Shown here in pieces: positions 1 through 8,343 of a DNA stretch of 37,454 nucleotides. Positions within the stretch are counted from its first letter, which is position 1. Each line of letters opens with the position of its first letter. A program made the position numbers and the translations under genes. The DNA is taken from the NCBI GenBank assembly GCA_036273715.1, contig DASUHB010000035.1, positions 1-37,454 of the forward strand, read 5' to 3'. The stretch comes from Gemmatimonadaceae bacterium. GTDB lineage: Bacteria; Gemmatimonadota; Gemmatimonadetes; Gemmatimonadales; Gemmatimonadaceae. Below the pieces are notes generated by a model that saw only the letters and a list, made by a program, of their open reading frames with translations, was not told the DNA's origin and did no database searches.

Positions 1-1418
1 CGCCTAACGGATCGAGCGGCGGTGCGGGCACGGCCAGCTCGCCCTGGAATCTGACGACGGCGCTGGCTGGCGCCGGTGGCCGGATCCATCCGGGCGACAC
101 GGTGTGGATGCGCGCCGGTACCTACGGGAGCGGCGGCTACAACCAATACACCAGCACCCTCACCGGAACGGCGAGCGCACCGATCATCGTGCGTCAGTAT
201 CCCGGCGAGCGTGCGACCATCAACGGCTTCATGACCGTGAACGGCGGCTACACCACGTTCTGGGGCATGGAGTTCATGGACTCCGATCCGTTGCGCATCT
301 CGCATCAGTCCGGATCCTTCGCCACGGACATTCCCCGCGCCAACTACCAGGTGACGGTGAATGGGCCGGGCACAAAGTTCGTCAACGTCGTGGTGCATGA
401 CCTCGGGAACGGTCTCGCCGCCTGGGAGTCCGCCACCAACGCCGAAGTCTACGGATCGCTGTTCTACAACAACGGCTGGCAGGGCACTGATCGCGCCCAC
501 GGACACGGACTCTACATTCAGAATCTGAGTGGAACGAAGTTGCTGCAGGACAATATTGTGTTCGACAACTTCGATTACGGCATCCAGATCTATTCGCAAT
601 CGACGCACATCAACAACATCACGCTGGACGGCAACATCGCGTTCAACAACGGCACCCTCGGCACCTCCGAAGCGCAGGACATCGTCGCCGGCGGCACCGA
701 GAACGGCATGCAGAACTTCGTCGCGACCGGCAACATGACCTACCGGAATGACCGCTGGAAGACGGCCAAATTCGGTCTCGACTATGGCGTACCCAGCTCC
801 AACGGCCGCATCACGGGCAACTACTTCGGCGGAATGGTGCAGTTGCAGAACTGGAGCTCGTTGACATTCACCGGGAACACGCTGATCGGTGGCACGCCGC
901 AAGTCGTCGCGATCGAGCTGATGAGCGGACAGTCATTCTCCTCGTACTCGATGACCGCGCAGCAGTATTTCGAGCCTGGTTCACTGGGCATCTCGCAGCC
1001 GTTCGGCACGGTGACCGCCACAGCCGGCGGCAACGGCTACACATTCAGCGATTGGCAGCGAGTCACCGGACGCGATGCCGGAAGCTCCTTCGATGCAGGA
1101 TCGCCGAGCGGCCAGAAGATTGTGGTCGAGCCGAACAAGTACGAATCCGGTCGCGCCAACATCGCCGTGTACAATTGGAGCCATGGCGGTGCGGCGTCCG
1201 TCGACCTCTCGAGCGTTCTCAAGCCGGGCGACCAATTCGAAGTCCGTAACGCACAGAACTTCTACGGCGCACCCGCGTACAGCGGCACGTACGCCGGCGG
1301 GACGGTCAGCATCCCGCTGCCCAGCGTGGCACCGGTTGCGGCAATTGGTGGTTCGCCGACCGCTCCGTTGATGACAGCGCCAACGTTCTACGCATTCGTG
1401 GTGCTCAGGACGTCGTGA
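1..1418 (+). CDS. Right-handed parallel beta-helix protein, 5'-truncated at window edge
   Basis: The reading frame is open from base 3, so the true start lies to the left of the window; about 471 residues are visible and an ATG at 102 is internal. The visible N-terminus is Gly/Ser/Ala-rich and runs into a PGDTVWMRAGTY segment, typical of the cap of secreted pectin-lyase-like beta-helix proteins. The middle (roughly residues 100-290) has many short Asn/Gly-rich beta-strand turns of the parallel beta-helix type, and the last ~100 residues look like a small beta-sandwich ending in hydrophobic strands. Proteins of this fold are often extracellular polysaccharide lyases, epimerases or depolymerases. 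No catalytic residues can be assigned here, so enzyme activity is only inferred from its place beside a glycan locus. It converges on the minus-strand operon and shares the terminator at 1468-1520. Confidence 0.8.
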   Translation, partial: PNGSSGGAGTASSPWNLTTALAGAGGRIHPGDTVWMRAGTYGSGGYNQYTSTLTGTASAPIIVRQYPGERATINGFMTVNGGYTTFWGMEFMDSDPLRISHQSGSFATDIPRANYQVTVNGPGTKFVNVVVHDLGNGLAAWESATNAEVYGSLFYNNGWQGTDRAHGHGLYIQNLSGTKLLQDNIVFDNFDYGIQIYSQSTHINNITLDGNIAFNNGTLGTSEAQDIVAGGTENGMQNFVATGNMTYRNDRWKTAKFGLDYGVPSSNGRITGNYFGGMVQLQNWSSLTFTGNTLIGGTPQVVAIELMSGQSFSSYSMTAQQYFEPGSLGISQPFGTVTATAGGNGYTFSDWQRVTGRDAGSSFDAGSPSGQKIVVEPNKYESGRANIAVYNWSHGGAASVDLSSVLKPGDQFEVRNAQNFYGAPAYSGTYAGGTVSIPLPSVAPVAAIGGSPTAPLMTAPTFYAFVVLRTS

Positions 1419-1467
1419 CGCTCGCTCGATAAGAAACAGAGTCGTCCCGTTAGGAAACGTGCAAACG

Positions 1468-1520
1468 AAACGTCCCGGGCGCATCCGCTGGTTGCGGTGC
1501 CGCCCGGGACGTTTTTTTTT
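1468..1520 (+). terminator. Strong intrinsic terminator between convergent genes
   Basis: A 14-bp stem (AAACGTCCCGGGCG at 1468-1481 with CGCCCGGGACGTTT at 1501-1514) encloses a 19-base loop and is followed by a run of nine T (1512-1520). It lies 49 bases after the stop of the plus-strand beta-helix gene and just past the stop of the minus-strand glycosyltransferase (1534). The T-run serves plus-strand transcription. Read from the minus strand the same hairpin is followed only by TTTCGTTTGC, so it could work weakly in both directions. It marks the left end of the minus-strand operon. Confidence 0.85.
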
Positions 1521-1533
1521 GGCTGCGCTCGCG

Positions 1534-2655
1534 TCAGACCGGGATGCGCTTTCCGCGTGCGATGCATCGGTACGCCTCACGGAGACGCTGTCCAAGCGTC
1601 TCCAACCCGCTTTCGTCGATCACTCGTTGACGACCGGCAGAACCGAGGCGACGACGGAGCTCGGGCGACTTCGCCAACTGGAGAACACAGTCCACCAGTG
1701 CGTCCTCGTCCCCGACTGGAACGTGAAAGCCGGTGTGACCGTCGCGTACGACATCGACGGTGCCGCCCGCGGCCGTAGCGACGACCGGAAGCGCAGCCGT
1801 CATCGCTTCCAGGACCACATTGGGAAATCCTTCGTGATCGGAGGACGATACGTAGATGTCGGCCTTGCCTAACTGGGCCGGAACGTCGGAGCGCTCGCCC
1901 AGCATCTCGAGTCCGTCCGGGAGAAGGCCGAGTTCCGCGGCCTGGCGTGACAGTTCCGCGCGCAATTGGCCGTCGCCGATCAGAACGCCCCGCAATCCGG
2001 GAATAGCCTGGCGAGCACGCGCAAGGACACGGAGCCAGACGTCGAATCGCTTGGCCGCGATCAAACGGCCCACCCCGAGCAGGACGACATCGCCCGTTGC
2101 CGGAGCTGCGCGGCGACCCGCCAAGGAAGCTAGCTCATCGAATTGCGGGACATCGATCGCGTTGGCCACCATTCGCACACGCGCCGGATGGGCACCAAAT
2201 GCGAGAGCGGCGCGGCACCCCGCGCTCGAATTGGCGATCAGCCCATGCGGGGCGCGAGCCAACCACGGCGTCCACCGGCCGTTCTCGCTTTGCTCGAGCG
2301 TGCCGTCGCTGCGTAGCGTTCCGACGGAAAGCGCGCGGGTCCCGAGCGCTGTCGTCGCGGCGTAAAGGTTGGCGAAAAAGTGCGTGCTTTGGACGATGTG
2401 CGGCCGAAACCGGCGCGCCTCTGCTCGCAGCGCCGAGATTCGCTTGGCGCGACCGTGTCGCTCGCCGATCCACACGGGCGAGAATCCCGCATTGCGAACA
2501 TCGGCCTCGAACGGCTCGCCGCGCGTGAGGGCGTACAGCCGTACCTCGGCGCCGCTGTCGCGGAGCGCTCGCGCCCAATAGAGCAGCTGTTTTTCTGCTC
2601 CGCCTCGCACCATGCTGCCGACGACCAGTGCGACACGGAGCCGCTCACTCCGCAT
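1534..2655 (-). CDS. Glycosyltransferase family 4 (GT-B)
   Basis: A 373-residue GT-B glycosyltransferase of the GT4 type, predicted to move a sugar from a nucleotide donor to a lipid-linked glycan on the cytoplasmic face of the membrane. The N-terminal domain begins with a Rossmann strand followed by the GGAEK acceptor-loop motif (about residues 18-22). The C-terminal donor domain carries the GT4 signature SSSDHEGFPNVVLEAM, with the E(x7)E arrangement that contacts the nucleotide sugar, followed by GGTVDVV and the DGHTGF loop. Length is normal for the family. The ATG at 2655 overlaps the stop of the upstream Wzy-like gene by 11 bases, so it is the last gene of the left minus-strand operon. 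Donor and acceptor cannot be told from sequence. Confidence 0.9.
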   Translation of the reverse strand: MRSERLRVALVVGSMVRGGAEKQLLYWARALRDSGAEVRLYALTRGEPFEADVRNAGFSPVWIGERHGRAKRISALRAEARRFRPHIVQSTHFFANLYAATTALGTRALSVGTLRSDGTLEQSENGRWTPWLARAPHGLIANSSAGCRAALAFGAHPARVRMVANAIDVPQFDELASLAGRRAAPATGDVVLLGVGRLIAAKRFDVWLRVLARARQAIPGLRGVLIGDGQLRAELSRQAAELGLLPDGLEMLGERSDVPAQLGKADIYVSSSDHEGFPNVVLEAMTAALPVVATAAGGTVDVVRDGHTGFHVPVGDEDALVDCVLQLAKSPELRRRLGSAGRQRVIDESGLETLGQRLREAYRCIARGKRIPV

Positions 2656-4063
2656 GACCGAGGCGAGGCGTCAAGGCTCTGCGAAGGCGGTTCGCCTGTT
2701 CGGCCGGCATCAACTGGCGGAGAATCGCGACGATCTGAACTCGTTCCATCTCTGCATACACGCCGGCGACGAGAAACCAGAGTCCCTTCGATTGAAATTC
2801 CGTTACGGCGAACGAGATCGCGAGCACCGCTGTAACGAGCAGCCCGAGATGAAAGAGCCGTCGTTGTCGGCTACGCCATCCGACTACGGTAAAGGAGAGT
2901 AGGAACGCACTGAGAAGCACACCGCCCGGTATACCGTTCTCGGCGAACGTCTTTACCCATGCCGAATGCGCTTGCTTGTATTCGCCGGCAGCAAAGCCCG
3001 ACTGTCCGCTCAACAGCGGCAACTGCTCCCACGTTTTTGCGAACCCGCCAGTGCCGACGCCAAGCGGATGCTGGCGGGAGATGTAGAGGCCGCCGATCAG
3101 TAGATCAGACCGGCCGCTCGTGCGGCCCGCCGCACTCCACTGGCTGCTGAAAAGTTTGTTCACGCGAAACAGCGCGCGGTCCGTCATGCCCGTGAACTGG
3201 GTTGCAATCATTGCCACAATCACTGCGGCCGCGAGGATCGCACCGAGGCGCCGGTGCAATCCAGAGATCGACATTGTGATGAACAGGACGCAACAGAGGG
3301 CGACCATCATGCCGCCGCGACTGGCGCTCAGAAAAACCCAAACGGCGTTGATGCCTAACAGCAGCGACAGCGTGGCGGTCCCACCGCGAAGCTTGCCACC
3401 CTCGCTATAGCCAAGGCAGATCGCGAGCATCGCGGTCACCGGGCACAGCGCCCACGCGTTTTCGTCGATGTAGGGCAGGACGAGGATTTGCAGGTTATAC
3501 GCAAGTCCGACGAGCGCGCCCGTCACTCCGCACACGACGCCTAACCAATACAAGCCTTCCGTGTCGCGGGCCACGGCGACGAAATAGACAATGAGGCCAA
3601 ACGTCGACACGATGTTCAGGACGTGCTGGATGCCGGCAGCCGGGTCGGGCGTAATCGTGAAACCGATGAGCAAATAGACGATGAACAATTGGAGTGTGCG
3701 CACGGTCGCTCCGCCGAGGCGAAGCACGAATGGAGCGCACAACACTGCCACCAGGACGAGCCAGTAATTGAACGTATTGAAGCGAAGGAAGCCGCCCGTG
3801 AAAACGAAGACTCGTGCCGGCGCATCCGTTGTGCAGATGATGCCGACGGAGAGCAGGCCGATGGCCGGATAACGGAGGCCGACGACGGCGCCGACGAAGC
3901 CAATGAGCGTGAGGAACAGCAGACCGTTGTGCAGTCCGAGCACGACACCAATCGCGCCGCCCGTCGCAGCCAGCACGGACGCCGTTAGGCCCAGGCGCTG
4001 CCAGCGTCCGTGGGAACGACTGACGCGAGCGTGGGGCCGGCGCGAGACGGCAGTCGTCGTCAC
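2645..4063 (-). CDS. O-antigen ligase/polymerase-like membrane protein (Wzy/WaaL type)
   Basis: A polytopic membrane protein of about 472 residues with some ten hydrophobic segments. A periplasmic region in the second half has the O-antigen ligase (PF04932-type) signs: an SASRGG stretch after a membrane segment, a HPLGVGTGGF segment, and an AHSAWVKTFAENGIPGG segment leading into the last helices. Such proteins either polymerise undecaprenyl-linked repeat units or ligate the chain to an acceptor; sequence alone does not separate the two. I chose the GTG at 4063 because it makes a GTGA overlap with the preceding stop and has GGGAG a few bases upstream. A longer GTG start at 4105 is possible, with a GGAGGAG about a dozen bases upstream. 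Its place in the operon fits the polymerase of this locus. Confidence 0.85.
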   Translation of the reverse strand: MTTTAVSRRPHARVSRSHGRWQRLGLTASVLAATGGAIGVVLGLHNGLLFLTLIGFVGAVVGLRYPAIGLLSVGIICTTDAPARVFVFTGGFLRFNTFNYWLVLVAVLCAPFVLRLGGATVRTLQLFIVYLLIGFTITPDPAAGIQHVLNIVSTFGLIVYFVAVARDTEGLYWLGVVCGVTGALVGLAYNLQILVLPYIDENAWALCPVTAMLAICLGYSEGGKLRGGTATLSLLLGINAVWVFLSASRGGMMVALCCVLFITMSISGLHRRLGAILAAAVIVAMIATQFTGMTDRALFRVNKLFSSQWSAAGRTSGRSDLLIGGLYISRQHPLGVGTGGFAKTWEQLPLLSGQSGFAAGEYKQAHSAWVKTFAENGIPGGVLLSAFLLSFTVVGWRSRQRRLFHLGLLVTAVLAISFAVTEFQSKGLWFLVAGVYAEMERVQIVAILRQLMPAEQANRLRRALTPRLGHAE

Positions 4064-5244
4064 GCGATCTCCCGAACGTCGTCCGTGTCCCACCGGTCGC
4101 GACACCGGTCCGCGATCTCCTCCGCCCAGCGCTCGAGCGTGTGCTGCTCGGCGAATCGCCGGCAGCGCGCGCGGCGCGCGGGCCAGTCATCCCAAGCGGC
4201 GGCACGCCTGACGGCGTCGGCAATCGCGTCGGCCAGCCCAACGGGCACGAGCAGTCCGCGTTCGCCGTTGGGACCCGTGATTGCGCGACCGGAGCCGACC
4301 GGAGTGGTGATGACCGGCGTGCCGCAGAGCATCGCATCGAGGCGCGCCTTGCAATAGCTCTCACTCAAAGACGGCAGCACACAAACGTCCGACTGCTGCA
4401 ATCGATCGAGCAGCGCCCCGCGATTCAGCTGGCCGAGAAAGCGCACGCCTGTAGCATCGATCCGTCGAACCAGCGCCTCGAGCTCCGCACGCGACGGCCC
4501 ATCACCCATAATCTCGAGCTCGATGCGCGGTGCGTCAGCCTGCGCGCGCAACGAGGCGATCGCTTCGATGAGGTAGCGAATTCCTTTTTCGCGAGAGAGG
4601 CGGCCCGCAAAACTGAGCCGCAGCACGCTGCCAGGCAGTCGATCGAGGTCCGGCTGCACGCGCTTCACTTCGCTGTCGGTGATGCTCGTCGCAAACACGG
4701 CCCGAACACCGTCCGCCGGGAAGTCGGCGGCGGCGCCTGTGGCGAGCATGACGTGCTTTCCCGTAGCGAGTGCGCGCATCCACGCCTTCGTGAGCCGATT
4801 CCAGACCGTGGTTTGCGTGTTCGTCTCCCAGGAACTGCAGTAGCGGGCGAAAATGCGCTTCCGCTCAGCGATCGCGATTGCCATGCCTAACAGCGGAACG
4901 TCGCCCGGCAGCGGCACATGGACGACGTCGGCGCCGCCGATTTCGCGCCGTATCGTACGCGAATAACCCGGAACGCGCGTCAGAAACGACAGCTTGCGAC
5001 GCCAGTCGTGTCCCGTCGGGCGCGCGAGTGGCACCACCCGGGCCGTCGCGGGCAGCGGGCTTCCTCCGTCACGCGGCGGAATCTCGCAGATGACAATCGT
5101 CATCGGGCCGAACACGGAGGCGAGTGCCGCCATCTGGCCTGGAAAGCCGCCATCGGTCAGCCACACGCCATCGGCGTCGCGCCAGCACTCCTTGAACGTG
5201 ACGACGCACACTGGCATCGATGCGAGGGCGGGCATGTAGATCAT
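4060..5244 (-). CDS. Glycosyltransferase family 4 (GT-B)
   Basis: A 394-residue GT-B glycosyltransferase. The C-terminal half has the GT4 donor-site pattern: LRLSFAGRLSREKGIRYLIEA (start of the second Rossmann domain, about residues 208-228), EIMGDGPSRAELE, and VLPSLSESYCKARLDAM, where the usual E(x7)E becomes E(x7)D. The exchange of the second Glu for Asp (ARLDAM instead of VxLEAM) is a mild departure from the consensus. The ATG at 5244 overlaps the stop of the deacetylase gene by ATGA, and its own stop overlaps the Wzy-like gene by GTGA, so translation is probably coupled on both sides. Predicted cytoplasmic, membrane-associated assembly of the repeat unit; sugar specificity unknown. Confidence 0.88.
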   Translation of the reverse strand: MIYMPALASMPVCVVTFKECWRDADGVWLTDGGFPGQMAALASVFGPMTIVICEIPPRDGGSPLPATARVVPLARPTGHDWRRKLSFLTRVPGYSRTIRREIGGADVVHVPLPGDVPLLGMAIAIAERKRIFARYCSSWETNTQTTVWNRLTKAWMRALATGKHVMLATGAAADFPADGVRAVFATSITDSEVKRVQPDLDRLPGSVLRLSFAGRLSREKGIRYLIEAIASLRAQADAPRIELEIMGDGPSRAELEALVRRIDATGVRFLGQLNRGALLDRLQQSDVCVLPSLSESYCKARLDAMLCGTPVITTPVGSGRAITGPNGERGLLVPVGLADAIADAVRRAAAWDDWPARRARCRRFAEQHTLERWAEEIADRCRDRWDTDDVREIA

Positions 5245-6119
5245 GCCTCGACCGTGGTAGGCACGGCGGCGCCGACGAGATCACGGGGCAGCGCGCACCG
5301 TAACCGGCCCGCTCGCTTCCACTCCGAGACGGTTGCCAGGAAGTGCTCGAGCTTCGAGTCCGACTGCGTGCTATCCGGATCCGAAATCGAGTGCGGATGT
5401 CCGTACACAACCCACAGCCCGGGCTTGCCGAGGTTCGCGCGCATGGCGTTGAGGACATCGTCGCGAAAGCCGCACGTCGTGTTGAGCTGAAGGCAGAGGA
5501 TGCCCGAGATCGAGCGCGGCATTCCGGGAGCGCGATGGCACTCGGCTGTAATGCGGTCGCGGACGCGCAGCAGCGCAGATCTGAACGCAGTGCGGCACAC
5601 CTGATATCCCGCCTCGCGCAGCGTCGTGCACAAACGGGGAATATCGATGCGATCGCGTGGCACGCTCCGGCGTTCGGACAAGCTTATGGATGCGGCGCGC
5701 CAGTAGTCGAACGGCTGGTTGAAGGGCGGCACGAACGTGATGACGCGCGCTCCAATGCACTGCTCGAGCGCATCGCGGCTTTCCCGGACGGTGGTTTCGA
5801 GCCCGCGGATGCCGACCGCCGGCAGCCACTCGTGGTGAAACGAATGACTCGCGACTTCATGCCCCGCGCCGTGAATGCGCCGGATCTGCTCCGGATCATG
5901 GTATGGGCGCTGGCCATCGAGCGCAGCGGCACCAACCACGGCGAAACAGGCGGGCACATCGTAGCGGGCGTGCGCTTCCAGGACGCGCTCGGTGTTCTCG
6001 AACTCGAGATGCCCCCACGTCGCTTTCCCGTTAGACAACCGCGACCGATCCGCACCCCATTGGGTGTCGTAGTCCCAGAACATCACCAGCGTCGAATCCG
6101 CGATCCGCATGGCCGTCAT
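5241..6119 (-). CDS. Polysaccharide deacetylase family (NodB homology) protein
   Basis: A 292-residue protein with the NodB/CE4 layout. The first motif is WDYDTQWG (Asp16 and Asp18), where the catalytic base and metal-binding Asp normally lie. The second is SHSFHH (His92 and His96), the metal-binding H-S/T-x-x-H motif. Later there is a PPFNQPFDYW segment matching the RxxPY-like motif region. The family removes N- or O-acyl groups from sugars with a divalent metal. No signal peptide is seen, so it would act in the cytoplasm on a precursor or lipid-linked intermediate rather than on exported polymer. It is joined by ATGA overlaps to the GT2 gene upstream and the GT4 gene downstream. The substrate is unknown. 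Confidence 0.85.
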   Translation of the reverse strand: MTAMRIADSTLVMFWDYDTQWGADRSRLSNGKATWGHLEFENTERVLEAHARYDVPACFAVVGAAALDGQRPYHDPEQIRRIHGAGHEVASHSFHHEWLPAVGIRGLETTVRESRDALEQCIGARVITFVPPFNQPFDYWRAASISLSERRSVPRDRIDIPRLCTTLREAGYQVCRTAFRSALLRVRDRITAECHRAPGMPRSISGILCLQLNTTCGFRDDVLNAMRANLGKPGLWVVYGHPHSISDPDSTQSDSKLEHFLATVSEWKRAGRLRCALPRDLVGAAVPTTVEA

Positions 6120-7204
6120 GCCGCCGTGTGCGGCGCCGCCGGTACGGTTCGCCCGCGCGTCGACCCCGGCGCAAGGGTTTCGAGAGCGACGTCGTATTCA
6201 CGCTGTGCCTTCGGCTCGATGTATCGGGGCGGCGCCGTTAGGCAGCTGGCAAGGCCCCTCACGACGCCCCATGCGTGCCGCAGGGGCGACGACGAACGGG
6301 GATCGGACGCGAAGGTCGCGACATCGTACACGGCGCCGTAGGCGAGATCCGCCCAAAAACGAAAGCGGTCGAGACGCGATGGCGCCGCGTGCCGCTTCCA
6401 GATGAAGTAGCGGTTACGCACTTCCATCCGTCCTTTTGCCACCGATGCGGGACGTCCCTCGACGGCGTGAAAATGGGACACATGCGCGTCGCCGCACCAC
6501 ACGAGCTTCCAACGTGCGCCGGCTCGCAACGACATCTCGAGGTCCTCCCCCTGTGCGTAGCCGGAAAAGAAGAGTGAAAACCGGCACTCGTTGAGAACCT
6601 CGCGGCGATACGCGACCGCACCACCCGGTACCACCTGCACGTGTCGCAGTCCGGTGAAGGGTGCCACCGTGCTCGCGGGAACGGATACACCGCTCGAAAG
6701 ATACGAGCCCGGCTCTCCGCGCTCGGCAAGCCGCAAGGCCAAGCGTGCGCGCCAGCGCCCGGACAGCCGATTGTTCATCTCGTTGATGATGGCGCCGGCG
6801 ACTGCCCCGATCTGTCGTGAGGCATCCTCTACGAACGCGCGCCGAATTTCACGGAAGTATCCGTCGTGCGGCACGCAGTCGTCATCCAGAAAGAAGACGA
6901 ACGCTCCTGCAGACGCGTCAACGCCGACGTTGCGCTGGAGCGTCAGGCCGGCCGGGCTGCGCACGTAAATGAGGTCGAACGGCGACTCGGCAGTCAGACT
7001 CCAGTCGCGGACGGCGCGCTCGGTATCTCGGCCGCTCGAGCCGTCGACGACGACAACCTCACCGGGTGGATCGGCCATCTCATTCAACGCGGCCAGCAGC
7101 GTCACGATGGCGACGGGCCGCTCGTACGTGGCAACCACCAGCGAGCAGTCCGGTAATTCGGGCCGACTGGCCCAAGCCTTCCGGAATCCGGTCAACGGCG
7201 TCAC
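6116..7204 (-). CDS. Glycosyltransferase family 2 (GT-A)
   Basis: A GT-A glycosyltransferase of about 362 residues. The catalytic domain starts almost at the N-terminus with CSLVVATYERP and contains VVVDGSSGRDTE, the nucleotide-binding VGVDASAGAFVFFLDDDC segment with the DDD metal motif, VVPGGAVAYRREVL, and GYAQGEDLEMSLRA (the ED catalytic-base region). A longer frame runs upstream to 7369, but that part lies inside the preceding gene. The GTG at 7204 makes a GTGA overlap with that gene's stop and has GAGG just upstream, so I place the start there. Predicted role is addition of one sugar of the repeat unit at the inner membrane. Confidence 0.9.
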   Translation of the reverse strand: MTPLTGFRKAWASRPELPDCSLVVATYERPVAIVTLLAALNEMADPPGEVVVVDGSSGRDTERAVRDWSLTAESPFDLIYVRSPAGLTLQRNVGVDASAGAFVFFLDDDCVPHDGYFREIRRAFVEDASRQIGAVAGAIINEMNNRLSGRWRARLALRLAERGEPGSYLSSGVSVPASTVAPFTGLRHVQVVPGGAVAYRREVLNECRFSLFFSGYAQGEDLEMSLRAGARWKLVWCGDAHVSHFHAVEGRPASVAKGRMEVRNRYFIWKRHAAPSRLDRFRFWADLAYGAVYDVATFASDPRSSSPLRHAWGVVRGLASCLTAPPRYIEPKAQREYDVALETLAPGSTRGRTVPAAPHTAA

Positions 7205-8343
7205 GTGCCTCTGTGCCGCGGCATCGCCGCCACCCGTTCGACGAGCGAGAGCATCTCCGGGAACCAGCGCTGCAGCGAGTATTCGCGCACGCACCGATCG
7301 CGACCGTTTGCGCCTAACGCCGGCAGGATCTCCGGCGATCGCGCCACCGTGCCGAGCGCCTCGTGCCACTCGTCCGGCGTCTGGGCGAGGAAGCCGGTCT
7401 TGCCCGGCTGCACGATTTCACTGTTGACGCCGACCGGCGACGCGATGGTCGGGAGTCCGGCCGCCATTCCCTGCAGCAGCTTGAGCCCGCATTTGCCGCG
7501 CTGAAACTCATTGTCGGCGAGCGGCATGATGCAGACGTCGAACAGGCGGCCGAGCGCGCCTTCTTCCTCGGCGCGCCACGGGTGAAACGTCCAGCGAAAT
7601 CCGGGGGTCGAGATCGATGGGTGCGTGTTCGTGACGATGACGAACTCGAAATCGAACTCGCGTTGGGCGCGTGCGATCGTCTCGAGGTACGGAAACAACG
7701 TATGGGCGATCGATGCATCCGATCCGGTCCAGCCGATCCGCACGGGCCTGGACGCATCGGCGGCCGACCATTGTCGGCTCTCGTATCGATCCGTGTCGAC
7801 GACGGTCGGAATGACGGTCACGTGATCGTTGTACCGGCGCGCCCAGTCGGCGAGGTACGCGTTGCCTGGTGTGACCCACGCGGCGTGTTCGCACATCCAT
7901 CGGACGCGCTGTTCGGCGCGCTGCGAGCCGGAGAAGATCGCGTCGTCGAAGTCGAAGATGACGCGAGCGTTAGACCGGAGCAGCAGGCGCTCGTGGAAAT
8001 GCCGGCCCCCGGCCAGATCCCGATTCACGAACACGACATCGACGCCGCGCGAGGCGGCGATGTCGGCGAAGCGGCGCACCTTCATGACGCCGCGTCCCGA
8101 GCGATAATGCATGCCGCGCGCGAGCCGGGTGGGCAGCCGGCTGCGCCACTGCCGGTCCGGCTTGTTCGGTCGGTGCAGCACGTCCCAGCCGGCGTCCTCG
8201 AACAGTGGAATGAACTGGACGAAGCGCATGCGGCTGGCCGGATCGAAGGCGCTCTGGGTCATGCCCATGAGCCGCCCAACGGGGCGGCGTCGTGCCGCGG
8301 GTTCGGTCCGACTCATCGTGCTCAACGTGGCCTGCGGCGTCAT
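7201..8343 (-). CDS. Glycosyltransferase, GT4-like (GT-B)
   Basis: About 380 residues. The N-terminal domain is divergent. The C-terminal domain has a clear GT-B donor site: VRIGWTGSDASIAHTLFPYL, then GKCGLKLLQGMAAGLPTIASPVG, in which the EALACG-type helix is changed to KLLQGMAAG, then GKTGF. The IFDFDDAIF segment near residue 130 is typical of GT4-like proteins from polysaccharide clusters. The frame opens at 8379, but the ATG at 8343 forms an ATGA overlap with the upstream stop and is the better start. The stop overlaps the GT2 gene by GTGA. Specificity is unknown. Confidence 0.85.
   Translation of the reverse strand: MTPQATLSTMSRTEPAARRRPVGRLMGMTQSAFDPASRMRFVQFIPLFEDAGWDVLHRPNKPDRQWRSRLPTRLARGMHYRSGRGVMKVRRFADIAASRGVDVVFVNRDLAGGRHFHERLLLRSNARVIFDFDDAIFSGSQRAEQRVRWMCEHAAWVTPGNAYLADWARRYNDHVTVIPTVVDTDRYESRQWSAADASRPVRIGWTGSDASIAHTLFPYLETIARAQREFDFEFVIVTNTHPSISTPGFRWTFHPWRAEEEGALGRLFDVCIMPLADNEFQRGKCGLKLLQGMAAGLPTIASPVGVNSEIVQPGKTGFLAQTPDEWHEALGTVARSPEILPALGANGRDRCVREYSLQRWFPEMLSLVERVAAMPRHRGT

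Noticed and set aside
981-1595. Minus-strand frame of 204 codons over the end of the beta-helix gene
   Set aside because: It overlaps the beta-helix coding frame and terminator, has Arg/Ala-rich shadow composition and no family resemblance.
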